Part shown: positions 53,330-62,909 of the stretch, piece after piece
Position numbering within the stretch: position 1 is the stretch's first letter
Layout: every line of letters begins with the position of its first letter
DNA from: CALGYY01 sp963678485
GTDB lineage: Bacteria; Bacteroidota; Bacteroidia; Bacteroidales; CAIWKO01
Direction of reading: 5' to 3'
Assembly: GCA_963678485.1 (NCBI GenBank)
Contig: OY782882.1
Location: 2,356,001 to 2,420,000 of the forward strand
DNA length: 64,000 nt
Program-made: the position numbers and the translations under genes
The notes under the pieces: generated by a model
Seen by the model: the letters and a program-made list of their open reading frames with translations, nothing else
Told to the model about the DNA's origin: nothing
Database searches by the model: none

Positions 53330-55705
53330 ATGAAAAGAATTGCCCTAATTATATTCGTTCTTATGCTGTTTCCCTGGGCGGCCGTAAATGCTCAAAATGG
53401 GATTAAAGCAAATATCAGCGATAGCATCGATGTTCTACACTACGATATTAATCTGCGGTTGGTGAATCTTTCCAATAAAAGGATTAGTGGTTATACTGAT
53501 GTCAGGATTGTTCCGCTTATCAACGGAATCAGCTCTTTTCGCCTGTGGTTGCAAAGTCTTACCATCGATAGTGTGCGGATTAACGGAATGGCCGCTACAT
53601 ATGTTGCTTATGATGATACACTCATGAGAATTGGTTTGCCGGTAACCATGAATATTACGGATACCTTTACTGCAAGAGTTTATTATCAGGGTCTTCCTGT
53701 TGTAGATGGTAGCGATTGGGGTGGATTTTACTTCAGTTCCGACAGCAACTTTGCCTATAATCTTGGGGTGGGATTTCAGAGTGTTCCTCATAATTATGGT
53801 CGTGTGTGGTTTCCTTGTATCGACGACTTTGTTGACAGGGCTACGTATGATTGCTATATTACCACCAAAAACACTAAAATGGCCGTCTGTGGCGGCACTC
53901 TGATATCAGGGACAGATCTTGGGGATGGCACTAAGGTTTGGCATTGGGCGCTGCACAACAGCATTCCTACCTATCTTGCTTCGGTCGCAGTTGGTCCCTA
54001 CGTTCCGGTTAACGGGACATTCAACGGACAAGAAGGGAATATTCCAACCGCAATATATGTCCGCGCAAGCGATACCAATAATGCTAAAGCATCTTTTATA
54101 AATCTGAACAATTTTCTTAGTGTGTTTGAAACCCGCTTTGGTCCTTATGGATGGGAAAGGGTCGGTTATGTGGGCGTACCGTTCAACAATGGTGCGATGG
54201 AACATGTAAGCAATATTGCATATCCTCTGGCTTGTATTACCGGATCGCTGAGTTATGAAAGCCTGTATGCACATGAGTTGTCACATATGTGGTTTGGAGA
54301 TTTGGTGACTTGTGCTACTGCCGAAGATATGTGGATTAATGAAGGATGGGCGAGATATTGCGAAGCCATCGGCTTTGAAGGAATTTATGGACGGCCAACA
54401 TACGACGCAACGATACGGGATCTTCATAAGGGAGTGCTGCAGTTTGCGCATGTTGAAGATAACGGCTATCGCGCCCTTTACGGAATACCTCCTGAATATA
54501 CCTATGGCACTACTGTTTACGATAAAGGTGGCGATGTTGCTCATACCCTGAGAGGATATCTTGGCGACACCTTGTTTTTTCCTGCATTGAAAATGTATTT
54601 CGCAGTTCATGCATATAATCATATATCATCTGTCGAGATGCGTGATTATCTTACATTCATTACTGGAGTGGATCTTACTTCCTTCTTTGATGCATGGGTA
54701 TTCTCTCCCGGATTTCCGCATTTTTCTATTGATTCGTTTCAGGTCAGTGGGACAGCTCCGGCCTCAGTCACAGTTTTCGTACGCCAGCGTCTAGATCATG
54801 CACCGGCATATGCAAACCACAATATTCTTGATATAACTTTTATGAAAGCCGGACAGCCTGAATTTACTGATACCATACATTTTTCTGGCGCCGGAGGTGT
54901 GAAAACATTCACGGTTCCCTTTGTGCCGGATGCGGTTATTCTTGATAAATATGACAGGATTTCAGATGCACTCACCTCATATAGTTATACCATAAAGAAT
55001 ACTGGTTTGCGCGACTTTCTCACTACTTATTGTGTGTTGGATGTGAAGAGCATTACCGATTCTGCATGGGTTCGGATCGAACATAATTTCGTTCCCCCCG
55101 ATCCAATGAAAACTGCAAATCCCGACATTCTTCGCTTATCGAATTATCGTTATTGGAAAGTGGACGGATTGTTTCCTCCGGGATTTGTGGCCAAAGGGAA
55201 ATTCCGTTATAACAATGGACTCAACACCGTTAATGGATACCTTGATAATGTGTTGATGCATACTTCTCAATCACGCGATTCGCTATTGTTACTTTATCGT
55301 GAAGGACCATGGGATGATTGGAAAATAGAGCCTTTCACCCTATACGGTGCACCAGCAGCCGGCGATCTTATTGTTGATACTATTCATCGTGGAGAGTACA
55401 CCCTTGCTATTGGAACGCCTGTGCATTTTGGCATTGAACAGCATCGCGGACAGAAAGATGGTGGGATGAAAGTATATCCGAATCCTTCAGATTCAGATTT
55501 TTTAATTGATTGGACCGCTGAAGATGCAATGGCATTGCAGATGTTTTCGGCAGATGGTAAGCTTAGTGAAGCACTTGATCTGAGCGGGCTACAGTCTCCC
55601 ATTCGCTGGAAACCCGGCAATATTGAAGCAGGAACTTACGTTGTTAAACTCTATAATAAAAAGCAGGAACTCATTGGACAGGAAAAAATCATATATCTCC
55701 CCTAG
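53330..55705 (+). CDS. Secreted M1-family aminopeptidase with T9SS tail
   Basis: 791 residues. Signal peptide (about 1-21), N-terminal beta domain, then the gluzincin catalytic domain: HELSH (315-319) with the third zinc ligand E338 (WINEGWA), the HExxH-18-E pattern of M1. The exopeptidase motif usually written GAMEN is GAMEH (288-292) here. The fold ends about 560; a beta region and a T9SS sorting domain follow (about 710-791: MKVYPNPSDSDFLIDW ... IGQEKIIYLP). Exported by T9SS; cuts N-terminal residues from peptides outside the cell or, with the altered motif, may have changed preference. First gene of a cluster of envelope genes. Confidence 0.92.
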   Translation: MKRIALIIFVLMLFPWAAVNAQNGIKANISDSIDVLHYDINLRLVNLSNKRISGYTDVRIVPLINGISSFRLWLQSLTIDSVRINGMAATYVAYDDTLMRIGLPVTMNITDTFTARVYYQGLPVVDGSDWGGFYFSSDSNFAYNLGVGFQSVPHNYGRVWFPCIDDFVDRATYDCYITTKNTKMAVCGGTLISGTDLGDGTKVWHWALHNSIPTYLASVAVGPYVPVNGTFNGQEGNIPTAIYVRASDTNNAKASFINLNNFLSVFETRFGPYGWERVGYVGVPFNNGAMEHVSNIAYPLACITGSLSYESLYAHELSHMWFGDLVTCATAEDMWINEGWARYCEAIGFEGIYGRPTYDATIRDLHKGVLQFAHVEDNGYRALYGIPPEYTYGTTVYDKGGDVAHTLRGYLGDTLFFPALKMYFAVHAYNHISSVEMRDYLTFITGVDLTSFFDAWVFSPGFPHFSIDSFQVSGTAPASVTVFVRQRLDHAPAYANHNILDITFMKAGQPEFTDTIHFSGAGGVKTFTVPFVPDAVILDKYDRISDALTSYSYTIKNTGLRDFLTTYCVLDVKSITDSAWVRIEHNFVPPDPMKTANPDILRLSNYRYWKVDGLFPPGFVAKGKFRYNNGLNTVNGYLDNVLMHTSQSRDSLLLLYREGPWDDWKIEPFTLYGAPAAGDLIVDTIHRGEYTLAIGTPVHFGIEQHRGQKDGGMKVYPNPSDSDFLIDWTAEDAMALQMFSADGKLSEALDLSGLQSPIRWKPGNIEAGTYVVKLYNKKQELIGQEKIIYLP

Positions 55706-55718
55706 GACGCGGTTATTG

Positions 55719-56981
55719 ATGATCCTATTGTGTTGCGGAATGGGATTGAATCTCAGTATGGGGCAGAGTAGAACAACGCTTACAGCGGCAAATTCGGATT
55801 GTGGTGGCATCATTGACTTGTTGCCTGCCGATAGTGTTTTTGGCCCAACCACAGCACCAATAGGACAAGGAACCAATCTTGAAATTAGTGGTGAAAAGGA
55901 CGGCCTTTATGCCTTCGAGAAGGAACATAATACAGTATGGTATCGGTTCCGTGTTCCCTTTGACGGGATACTTACGTTTGATGTAATTCCTTTAAGTGTT
56001 AAGGATGATTATGATTTCTTATTGTACAAATTTACAGGTAAGAATTTTTGTGCAGAAGTTTACAAACAGTTAACAAAGCCAGTAAGATCATGCCTTTCGA
56101 GAAACGATCCTGCCTTGGGAAGCCGCACTGGTTTAAAGAGTGGTGCTGAGGACGAGTTTGTGCATGCTGGTCCGGGAGCATCATATTGTAAGCCTTTAAC
56201 AGTAAAAAAAGGCGAAGTATATGTATTAGTCCTTGATAATGTTTATGCCGGAGGTAAAGGACATACGCTTAAGCTTCATTATTCAAAAGCTGCAGCAGTA
56301 GTCGCACAGCAGCTTGTAAAACCAACCGGCGATAAGCGACCTCCCGTTGATTTAAGTGTGAAGATTATTGATCGTAAATCACGTCTTCCGGTTAAAGCAA
56401 ATATTAAAATTCAAATCAAGAAAAATTCCGGCACTCCAGTTAAACTGCTTGATAGTGTTTCAACCATTAGTGTAGGGTTGGAGTGTCTCACATCGTATGT
56501 GATATCCACTGAGGCCATCAATTATTTTGGATGTGTGAAAGAGGTGAGTACAACTTCTTCTCCTGGAAACATGAGTGTGGTTATTGAAATGGATAGGATT
56601 GCCGCCGGAGTTAATGTTATTTTCGAGGACATATTATTTGCTGGTAACGAAGCACGTTTCCTTTCCGAATCTACACCTTCGCTGGAGGCCTTATTAAATA
56701 CGATGAAGCAAAACCCAAGACTTGTAATCGTAATTCAGGGTCATGTGAATTGTCCTGTAGACTGGGAGAGCTGCAAGGGACAAAAAATGCAGGATTTCAA
56801 CATGAATCTTTCATTGGCTCGTGCAAAAGCAGTTCGGGATTATCTAGTGGGAGAGGGGATTGACGAAAGCCGCATGAGCTATCAGGGCTATGGTGCAAAT
56901 CGAATGCTGTATCCCGATGCAAAGAGCGAAGACAAAATGAAACGTAATCGACGTGTCGAAATCGTCATTGTGTCGAACTAA
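55719..56981 (+). CDS. OmpA-like peptidoglycan-associated protein with N-terminal beta domain
   Basis: 420 residues from the ATG at 55719, 14 bases after the M1 peptidase stop; this start gives a signal peptide (MILLCCGMGLNLSMGQ), while the frame opening at 55623 lies within the peptidase gene. An N-terminal beta-sandwich-like domain (FRVPFDGILTFDVIPLS..DDYDFLLYKF), a middle Ig/carboxypeptidase-regulatory-like segment (about 215-300), then a C-terminal OmpA domain (about 305-420: LLNTMKQNPRLVIVIQGHVN, NLSLARAKAVRDYLVGEGI, RMSYQGYGANRMLYPD, NRRVEIVIV). The OmpA domain binds peptidoglycan. Likely co-transcribed with the peptidase. Confidence 0.88.
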   Translation: MILLCCGMGLNLSMGQSRTTLTAANSDCGGIIDLLPADSVFGPTTAPIGQGTNLEISGEKDGLYAFEKEHNTVWYRFRVPFDGILTFDVIPLSVKDDYDFLLYKFTGKNFCAEVYKQLTKPVRSCLSRNDPALGSRTGLKSGAEDEFVHAGPGASYCKPLTVKKGEVYVLVLDNVYAGGKGHTLKLHYSKAAAVVAQQLVKPTGDKRPPVDLSVKIIDRKSRLPVKANIKIQIKKNSGTPVKLLDSVSTISVGLECLTSYVISTEAINYFGCVKEVSTTSSPGNMSVVIEMDRIAAGVNVIFEDILFAGNEARFLSESTPSLEALLNTMKQNPRLVIVIQGHVNCPVDWESCKGQKMQDFNMNLSLARAKAVRDYLVGEGIDESRMSYQGYGANRMLYPDAKSEDKMKRNRRVEIVIVSN

Positions 56982-57057
56982 ACAGTAATATGTTAAAAAT
57001 GAACATATATGGTATGATTTTTGTTATAAATTGGATTCACTTTTTATGATCATTACC

Positions 57058-57810
57058 ATGAAAACACATCTCGTCATTCTCATCGCTGCAGTGCTGTTCC
57101 CATTTATTGGAGTAACGCAACAGTCTCCATATACGAAATCAACGGGTAGTGCACGCACCATTTCTGCTAGTACGTCAGCAAAAACAAATGTTTCGCAACC
57201 ATCACAAAGTTATTCCGGTGGTTCATCTGTTCCAAGAGCAGCACAGACTGCTACACATCAAATGGCCTCTGTTCCTTCATCGCGGAATACTTCTTCAACT
57301 GGTTATCAAAGCCAGAATATGGAAGCCAGACCTATTGCAATTAAGGTTCGTCGTGGCGCTGATGTGCGTGTACTGAATGCTGATGCCTCCCGACAAGGAA
57401 TCATCGTTATTGGCTCTGAAGTAACTTCCGGAGGTCAATCATATGTTGATCCTGTGGCATTGAATCAGGCAATGTTGCATAAAATTCAGTATGACACCTT
57501 GCAAGGAATTGTTCATCAACTTCAACCAGTGAAATTTTACCGCCGCAATTTGAAACAGGTCGCACTCTATCGTTTGGGCGGTTATGGTGTTCAAGTTGCA
57601 GCATATAAAAGTCTTTCGGAATGCAGGCAGGATTTGATTAAATATAAGTCACGTTTCAAAGTTGCAGGATTTGTTTGCGAAGATTGGAATATCTTTGATG
57701 CAAATTTCCGTCTTATACTTGGGAAGTATTCAACAATAATGCAAGCTCAAAAGCTTTATCTGAAGCTGAGAGCGTACTTTCCCAGATGTTTTATAATTAA
57801 GTATGCATAA
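57058..57810 (+). CDS. Secreted SPOR-domain protein
   Basis: 250 residues from the ATG at 57058 (signal peptide MKTHLVILIAAVLFPFIGV). A Ser/Gln/Thr-rich, low-complexity stretch follows (about 20-100: STGSARTISASTSAKTNVSQ..), then a short domain and a C-terminal SPOR domain (about 180-250: GYGVQVAAYKSLSECRQDL, FRLILGKYSTIMQAQKLYLKL, CFIIKYA). SPOR domains bind denuded septal glycans. Its stop overlaps the start of the rlpA gene by 8 bases, so the two are translated together, and both end in SPOR domains. Confidence 0.82.
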   Translation: MKTHLVILIAAVLFPFIGVTQQSPYTKSTGSARTISASTSAKTNVSQPSQSYSGGSSVPRAAQTATHQMASVPSSRNTSSTGYQSQNMEARPIAIKVRRGADVRVLNADASRQGIIVIGSEVTSGGQSYVDPVALNQAMLHKIQYDTLQGIVHQLQPVKFYRRNLKQVALYRLGGYGVQVAAYKSLSECRQDLIKYKSRFKVAGFVCEDWNIFDANFRLILGKYSTIMQAQKLYLKLRAYFPRCFIIKYA

Positions 57811-58612
57811 AGCCACGAATGTAAAAAGTATTGGTATTGGTCTGCTGCTTGGAACGTTTTCTTTGTTCCCAATGGCTCTAGGAGCGCAAACTTATAACGA
57901 AACAGGTCATTGCTCTTTTTATGCTGATAAATTTCAGGGAAGGAATTGTGCCAGTGGTGAGAAGTACGATAAAAATCAGTTTACCGCTGCACACCGTACC
58001 TTGCCATTTAATACGCTGGTTAAGGTTACCAATCTTCGTAATAATAAAAGTGTAATCGTTCGCATAAACGATCGTGGCCCCATGTCTACCGATCGTTTAC
58101 TTGATCTGTCGGGGGCTGCAGCCAAAAGCCTCGATATGATTGCGTATGGTGTAATTGATGCCCGTATCGAATATGTTGGAATGGCAGACGCCGACTCAGT
58201 AAAACAAGCGCTGGCTGCACAAAAGGCAGAGGTTCAACAGAAATTGGAACTGGCCAAAGAACGGGAGAAGGAGATGAAAAAGCCGTATGTAAAAAAAACG
58301 GAAACAGCAACTAATACCGAACTTAGCGATCATACTTATTATAGTCAGGATTATAAAACAGCAGTCCCTGGCGGCTTTGGTGTTCAGGTAGGATTCTTTT
58401 CCAGCCTTAGCAATTGTCGTAATGCGATGCACCACTTTGAAGGCAAGTATTCGGTCAAGTCTTTTATGTATGTTGAGAAACGTAATGACGGCACCTTCTA
58501 TCGTCTTATCCTAGGGCAGTTCAATAATAAGGCCTCTGCTGACCGTTTCCGTAGCACAGTGGTGGGCGAAGTGAAGGACTGCTTTATCGTAGATTATTCA
58601 GCAATAAAATAA
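57803..58612 (+). CDS. rlpA: RlpA-type septal lytic transglycosylase with SPOR domain
   Basis: 269 residues. Signal peptide (about 1-29), then the RlpA double-psi beta-barrel (about 32-125: GHCSFYADKFQGRNCASGEKY, AAHRTLPFNTLVKVTNLRN, VIVRINDRGPMSTDRLLDLS). The catalytic acid of the DPBB is the Asp in INDRGP. A Lys/Gln-rich coiled linker (about 135-175) leads to a C-terminal SPOR domain (about 190-269: GGFGVQVGFFSSLSNCRNAM, YRLILGQFNNKASADRF, DCFIVDYS). Family knowledge: cuts naked septal glycans at division. Starts inside the upstream SPOR gene, 8-base overlap. Confidence 0.92.
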   Translation: MHKATNVKSIGIGLLLGTFSLFPMALGAQTYNETGHCSFYADKFQGRNCASGEKYDKNQFTAAHRTLPFNTLVKVTNLRNNKSVIVRINDRGPMSTDRLLDLSGAAAKSLDMIAYGVIDARIEYVGMADADSVKQALAAQKAEVQQKLELAKEREKEMKKPYVKKTETATNTELSDHTYYSQDYKTAVPGGFGVQVGFFSSLSNCRNAMHHFEGKYSVKSFMYVEKRNDGTFYRLILGQFNNKASADRFRSTVVGEVKDCFIVDYSAIK

Positions 58613-58905
58613 AAATTGCTTCTGAATTTTTTGCAATCCCTAAATGATTACTGCATTAGCATGTCCCACTAATAAGTCGTGGAGGTCGATGTTACAGGTA
58701 TTTTCGAAACCGGCACTGTAATATTCTCATTTATTATTTCACTATAACGGTGCAGACCAATAAGGGGATTCAGCTCAATTCTGGCATTCCTGAATTAGAT
58801 TTATAAAGTTGACTTTAGGCATCATAACTAATAAACTTTTTTACTAAAAGCATGCATGCAATATGTATAAATTAGTATGTTTGTGAGATATTAAAATTCT
58901 CTCAT

Positions 58906-60837
58906 ATGAGGAAAAGTTATTTATTGATTTGCGCTTTGATGTCGATAAATTGCGCAGTCGTTGCTCAACAAATGCAGCAACGGGACACATTGCTGGAAAA
59001 CAGAATTGAAGCGCAGTTGGCGGAAAAGCATGCCGACATGGTGAAGGTTTTTCATGCAGCAACCCTTGCAATGGATAGCAATAATTTTGTAAGAGCCGAC
59101 AGCCTATATGGTGTGGTATTGAAAGCTGATGCAATGTTCGATCCTGCTATCAGACGTCGCGGAATGGTGCGTTTTCAAATGGGAAAACAATCGGAAGGAA
59201 TTGCCCTTTGTGAACTTGCAATTACGTACAACAGATCGGCCTATAATCTTTACAGTGCAGCACTTTGTTATTCCAGCAGTGATTCCACTCAGCCCGATTT
59301 TATGGCAAATCAGGAAAAGGCCATAAGATATCTGAACGAGGGTATGTTGATGGAAGGTGGCGAAGGTATTGAATTCCCTTATTTATTAGGTTCGGTCGCA
59401 CTGCGCATCAACAGTAAAACAGATTTTAGTAATGCGACTGCGATTTTAATGAAACGCTTCCCCGGAGAAATGATAACCCATTACTTCGCTGCAATACTTG
59501 CGGTGATGAATGAAGATTGGGAGCTGGCTGAAAGTGAAGTGTCCAAGGCTCAAGCCTTGGGTCTTGATAATGAGGATGCTCAGAAAATTCGAAATGCATT
59601 TGTAAAACATCCAACAAGCAAGACCTCTTTTCTAGAAATGGTATTTTATGCATTTGTTTTATGGGTTCTTGGATTAATCGTACTTTATATCTTAGGGCGC
59701 GTGCTTTCTTTACAAACATTACGCTTTCTCGAAAAATCTATTGGGTTGCAGGAGTCACACAAACGTGGTCGAATTCTGCGAAGTGTATACAAAGCAGTGA
59801 TAAACTTCAGTGCGGTGTATTATTATCTTTCACAACCGTTTATTTTAATCTTGCTGGTTTTTTGTACGGGAGGCATCATATTCCTTTTCTTAGCTGTGGG
59901 GGTTATTCCAATATATATCAGTATCCTTTTAATCATCGGTTGTTGTATTTCTATTTACAGTATGTTGCGTTCTCTATTTATGCGGGTGGAGAAAATTGAA
60001 CCAGGGAAACTTCTCACAACTGAGGAAGCGCCTGGTCTGTATGCCTTGGTAAATGAAGTTGCTCAAACCATCAATACGCGTCCGTTAGATGAAATCCGCC
60101 TTACTCCGGGTATTGATCTTTCGGTGTATGAGCGAGGATCGTGGCTTAGTAAGACGAATAACAATTCGAAACGAATTATGTTATTGGGAGCCGGAATTGT
60201 TAAGGACTTCAGAAAGGATGAATTCTGCGCTGTCCTTGCCCACGAATACGGACATTTTACTAATCGCGATACTGCTGGTGGTGCCGTTGCCATGAGCGTG
60301 AAAAGGAATATTGGAAATTATTATCAATCGCTTTATAAAGGAGGACAAGCGGTTTGGTGGAATGTGGCCTTCCAGTTTTTGAGGCTCTATCATCTTATTT
60401 TTAGACGGATTAGTTATGGATCTGAGCGTCTTCAGGAAGTAATGGCTGATCAGCTTGCTGCGAAGACCTACGGGTCCGGGCAGTTCAAGGATGGGTTGAC
60501 CTTTGTAATCCGAAGAATGATTGCATTTCCTGCCATCGCTCAAAAAGAAATCAATACGGCTATGGAGGAGCGCCGCAAATTGATTAACCTATACACGCTT
60601 CCTCTTATTACGGATAGTGAAATTGAAGAAGCTTTTCAAAAAAGAATGAACGAAAAGACCTCCAAGGACGACACTCACCCAAGTCCCGGTGATCGTTTCC
60701 GCTATGTTGACCGCCTAAGCAATGTGAGCGCATTAAGAGATGCAACATCTATTGAGACCTTGTTTCTTTCGTGGGACCAGCTCTCAGTTGAAATGACCAA
60801 TGTTGTTGAGCGAAGCGTGAATCCTCAGGTAAATTGA
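58906..60837 (+). CDS. M48-type metalloprotease with TPR-like N-terminus
   Basis: 643 residues. Signal peptide (about 1-20), a TPR-like soluble region (about 40-235: EKHADMVKVFHAATLAMDSN, SEVSKAQALGLDNEDAQK), three hydrophobic segments (about 246-266, 312-333, 335-352), then the zinc-protease domain: HEYGH at 446-450 and the third-ligand motif EVMADQLA about residue 508-515. This is the M48 (HtpX/Ste24-like) plan. Outside this family the fusion of a periplasmic TPR domain with an HtpX-like membrane protease is uncommon. Likely in membrane protein quality control; inference. A TATGTTTG box at 58876-58883 may be its -7 element. Confidence 0.88.
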   Translation: MRKSYLLICALMSINCAVVAQQMQQRDTLLENRIEAQLAEKHADMVKVFHAATLAMDSNNFVRADSLYGVVLKADAMFDPAIRRRGMVRFQMGKQSEGIALCELAITYNRSAYNLYSAALCYSSSDSTQPDFMANQEKAIRYLNEGMLMEGGEGIEFPYLLGSVALRINSKTDFSNATAILMKRFPGEMITHYFAAILAVMNEDWELAESEVSKAQALGLDNEDAQKIRNAFVKHPTSKTSFLEMVFYAFVLWVLGLIVLYILGRVLSLQTLRFLEKSIGLQESHKRGRILRSVYKAVINFSAVYYYLSQPFILILLVFCTGGIIFLFLAVGVIPIYISILLIIGCCISIYSMLRSLFMRVEKIEPGKLLTTEEAPGLYALVNEVAQTINTRPLDEIRLTPGIDLSVYERGSWLSKTNNNSKRIMLLGAGIVKDFRKDEFCAVLAHEYGHFTNRDTAGGAVAMSVKRNIGNYYQSLYKGGQAVWWNVAFQFLRLYHLIFRRISYGSERLQEVMADQLAAKTYGSGQFKDGLTFVIRRMIAFPAIAQKEINTAMEERRKLINLYTLPLITDSEIEEAFQKRMNEKTSKDDTHPSPGDRFRYVDRLSNVSALRDATSIETLFLSWDQLSVEMTNVVERSVNPQVN

Positions 60838-60866
60838 AGTTAGAGGTTTACTCAACCTGATTGATG

Positions 60867-62024
60867 TTAATCTTCCTCATAACCGCTAAGGCCGATGGCT
60901 TTTCTCACAGCTCTGCTTCCATATTTACTGCGCACTTTGTCGATTGCAAGATAGAGGCTGGTCATTTCGGGTGTGTCTTCGAATAGGTCGATTTGTTGAG
61001 CGCCACCGACGAGATTGCTGAATCGCACGCCAATCAAGCGAATGAGCATACGCCGTTGATAGAGTTTGCGAAATAATTCATGAACAATTGGTGTGAGCAC
61101 ATGATCAAATGAGGTGTACGGGATGCGTAATTGTTGTGTGTGGGTATCGAAGTTCGAATAACGGATTTTTACGGTTACACAAGCTGTCAGCTTAGCACGC
61201 TTGCGCAGGCGATACGCTAGTTTTTCCGTCATACAGCTCAGAATTTCATTCATTCGAACTACGTCGATGGAATCATTTTCGAAGGTGGTTTCTGCGCTTA
61301 GTGATTCCTGTTCCGAATACTGCCGCACTGGTGTGAGATCGATACCATTAGCCTTTTGCCAGATAACGATACCATTTTTCCCCATCACCTTTTCCATGAG
61401 CTCCATAGGGACGGCGCTCAGCGCATCAATAGTGGAAAGCCCCATCGTTCGAAGCAATTGATAGGTCTTGTGCCCGATCATCGGAATCTTTCGGATGGAT
61501 AAGGGGTTGATAAATGGGCGTACTTGCTCGCCCGGAACATATAATTCTCCATTAGGCTTGGCTTCCCCTGTGGCTATTTTGCATACAGTTTTATTTACTG
61601 ATAGTCCGAAAGAAATGGGGAGCCCAGTTTCTTTGATAATGCGGCGACGGAGTTCCTGTGTCCACTTCAGACATCCAAAAAAACGATCCATCCCCGTAAT
61701 ATCAATATAATGTTCATCAATGGAAGCCTTCTCGTACACAGGTGCCTTCTCTGCAATAATGTCGGTTACCATACGTGAATACCGTGTATAGGCCTCCATG
61801 TCGCCGCGAATAATTATGGCATCATTACACAGGTTGCGGGCCATCTTCATCGGCATCCCGGAGTGAACGCCATATTGCCGCGCTTCGTAGCTACAACCAG
61901 AAACCACACTGCGTTCAGAAGTACCGCCTACTAACACTGGTTTGCCCTGTAATCGCGGATTTTGTAAACGCTCTACGGAAACAAAAAAGGTGTCCAGATC
62001 CATGTGGATAATACTGCGGTCCAT
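60867..62024 (-). CDS. dinB: DNA polymerase IV (Y family)
   Basis: 385 residues, normal for DinB. Translesion polymerase. Opening MDRSIIHMDLDTFFVSVERL with metal-binding D9; the second catalytic pair D103-E104 lies in KASIDEHYID, where DinB usually has SIDEAFLD. Thumb HhH (IPMIGHKTYQLLRTMGLSTID, about 182-202) and little-finger domain follow. It is divergent from the lexA-like gene across 73 bases that carry the shared 20-base element, so it is probably damage-induced. Ends 29 bases from the convergent M48 gene. Confidence 0.95.
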   Translation of the reverse strand: MDRSIIHMDLDTFFVSVERLQNPRLQGKPVLVGGTSERSVVSGCSYEARQYGVHSGMPMKMARNLCNDAIIIRGDMEAYTRYSRMVTDIIAEKAPVYEKASIDEHYIDITGMDRFFGCLKWTQELRRRIIKETGLPISFGLSVNKTVCKIATGEAKPNGELYVPGEQVRPFINPLSIRKIPMIGHKTYQLLRTMGLSTIDALSAVPMELMEKVMGKNGIVIWQKANGIDLTPVRQYSEQESLSAETTFENDSIDVVRMNEILSCMTEKLAYRLRKRAKLTACVTVKIRYSNFDTHTQQLRIPYTSFDHVLTPIVHELFRKLYQRRMLIRLIGVRFSNLVGGAQQIDLFEDTPEMTSLYLAIDKVRSKYGSRAVRKAIGLSGYEED

Positions 62025-62080
62025 TGATTAAAAAATAATCATTTAAAAGACTACAATATAATCATTTTATTTTATCTTTG
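62025..62080. promoter_or_regulatory. Divergent dinB/lexA-like control region with shared operator
   Basis: Contains TGATTA-aaaaa-TAATCA (62025-62041), the element GACTACAATATAATCATTTT (62049-62068), 19/20 bases equal to 14878-14897 upstream of the dnaE2-like gene, and a TATCTTTG -7 box for the lexA-like gene (62073-62080). The operator half-site ATAATCATTT occurs twice. Suits autoregulation by the lexA-like protein; inference. Confidence 0.6.
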
Positions 62081-62097
62081 TATTAAAATCAGTAAAA

Positions 62098-62907
62098 ATG
62101 TTTTTCCATTCCAACATCAAACTCTTGCGCAACAGGCGTGGCCGTACTCAGGACGATGTGGCCTTTGCTCTGGGAATGAAGCGCTCCACGCTTAGTGGGT
62201 ACGAAAATCAGATTTCCGAGCCGGGAATCGACCAATTGCTGGCCTTTTCAAAGTATTTCAGTATTTCCATCGACACATTAATAAAGGTGGATCTTACGAA
62301 AATCTCAGAAAGTCAGTTGTCTCAAATCGAAAAGGGTTACGACATTTTTATTAGCGGTGGAAAGTTGCGAGTGCTGGCAACAACGGTAGATAGCAACAAT
62401 CGCGACAATGTTGAACTCATTAGTGAGAAGGCGAAAGCAGGGTATAAAAATGGTTTTGCCGATCCGGAATTTATCAAGGCCTTGCCTGTATTTCAATTGC
62501 CCTTTTTATCGAAGGAACGCAAGTACCGGACCTTTCAAATTAGTGGTGATTCCATGTTGCCTATACCAGATAAATCGTGGGTGACTGGCGAATACGTTCA
62601 GGACTGGCAAATGATTCGTGATCGCTATCCGTATATAATACTCACTAAAGAAGACGGAATTGTTTTTAAGATTGCCGAAAACAGGCTTAAGACTGAGAAA
62701 TCATTGGTGCTACATTCACTCAATCCCTTATACGATGAGTTTACCATGCCTGTTGGTGAAATACGTGAAGTATGGAAGTTTGTCCATTATATCAGTGCTG
62801 AAATTCCTCAGGCCAATCTTCCCAAGGATGAGTTAACGGCAACAGTGACCAAGCTCACCAAAGAAATTCGTGAGATGAAACAATATATTCAAGGTAAATT
62901 ATTTTAA
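62098..62907 (+). CDS. LexA-like repressor: XRE HTH plus S24 peptidase
   Basis: 269 residues. N-terminal XRE-type helix-turn-helix (about 7-62: LRNRRGRTQDDVAFALGMKR, LSGYENQISEPGIDQLL), then an S24 domain: candidate cleavage site Ala114-Gly115 (KAKAGYKNG), nucleophile S152 (ISGDSML), general base K191 (IVFKIAEN). So it should be self-cleaving on RecA activation, as LexA and phage CI. It differs from E. coli LexA, whose HTH is of the winged kind. Divergent from dinB; directly followed (2 bases) by the exonuclease/GIY-YIG gene. Best guess is the SOS-type regulator of dinB, itself and the dnaE2-like gene. Confidence 0.88.
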   Translation: MFFHSNIKLLRNRRGRTQDDVAFALGMKRSTLSGYENQISEPGIDQLLAFSKYFSISIDTLIKVDLTKISESQLSQIEKGYDIFISGGKLRVLATTVDSNNRDNVELISEKAKAGYKNGFADPEFIKALPVFQLPFLSKERKYRTFQISGDSMLPIPDKSWVTGEYVQDWQMIRDRYPYIILTKEDGIVFKIAENRLKTEKSLVLHSLNPLYDEFTMPVGEIREVWKFVHYISAEIPQANLPKDELTATVTKLTKEIREMKQYIQGKLF

Positions 62908-62909
62908 AG

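Noticed and set aside
55623..55718. Upstream extension of the OmpA-like gene
   Set aside because: It begins inside the M1 peptidase gene; the ATG at 55719 gives a signal peptide.
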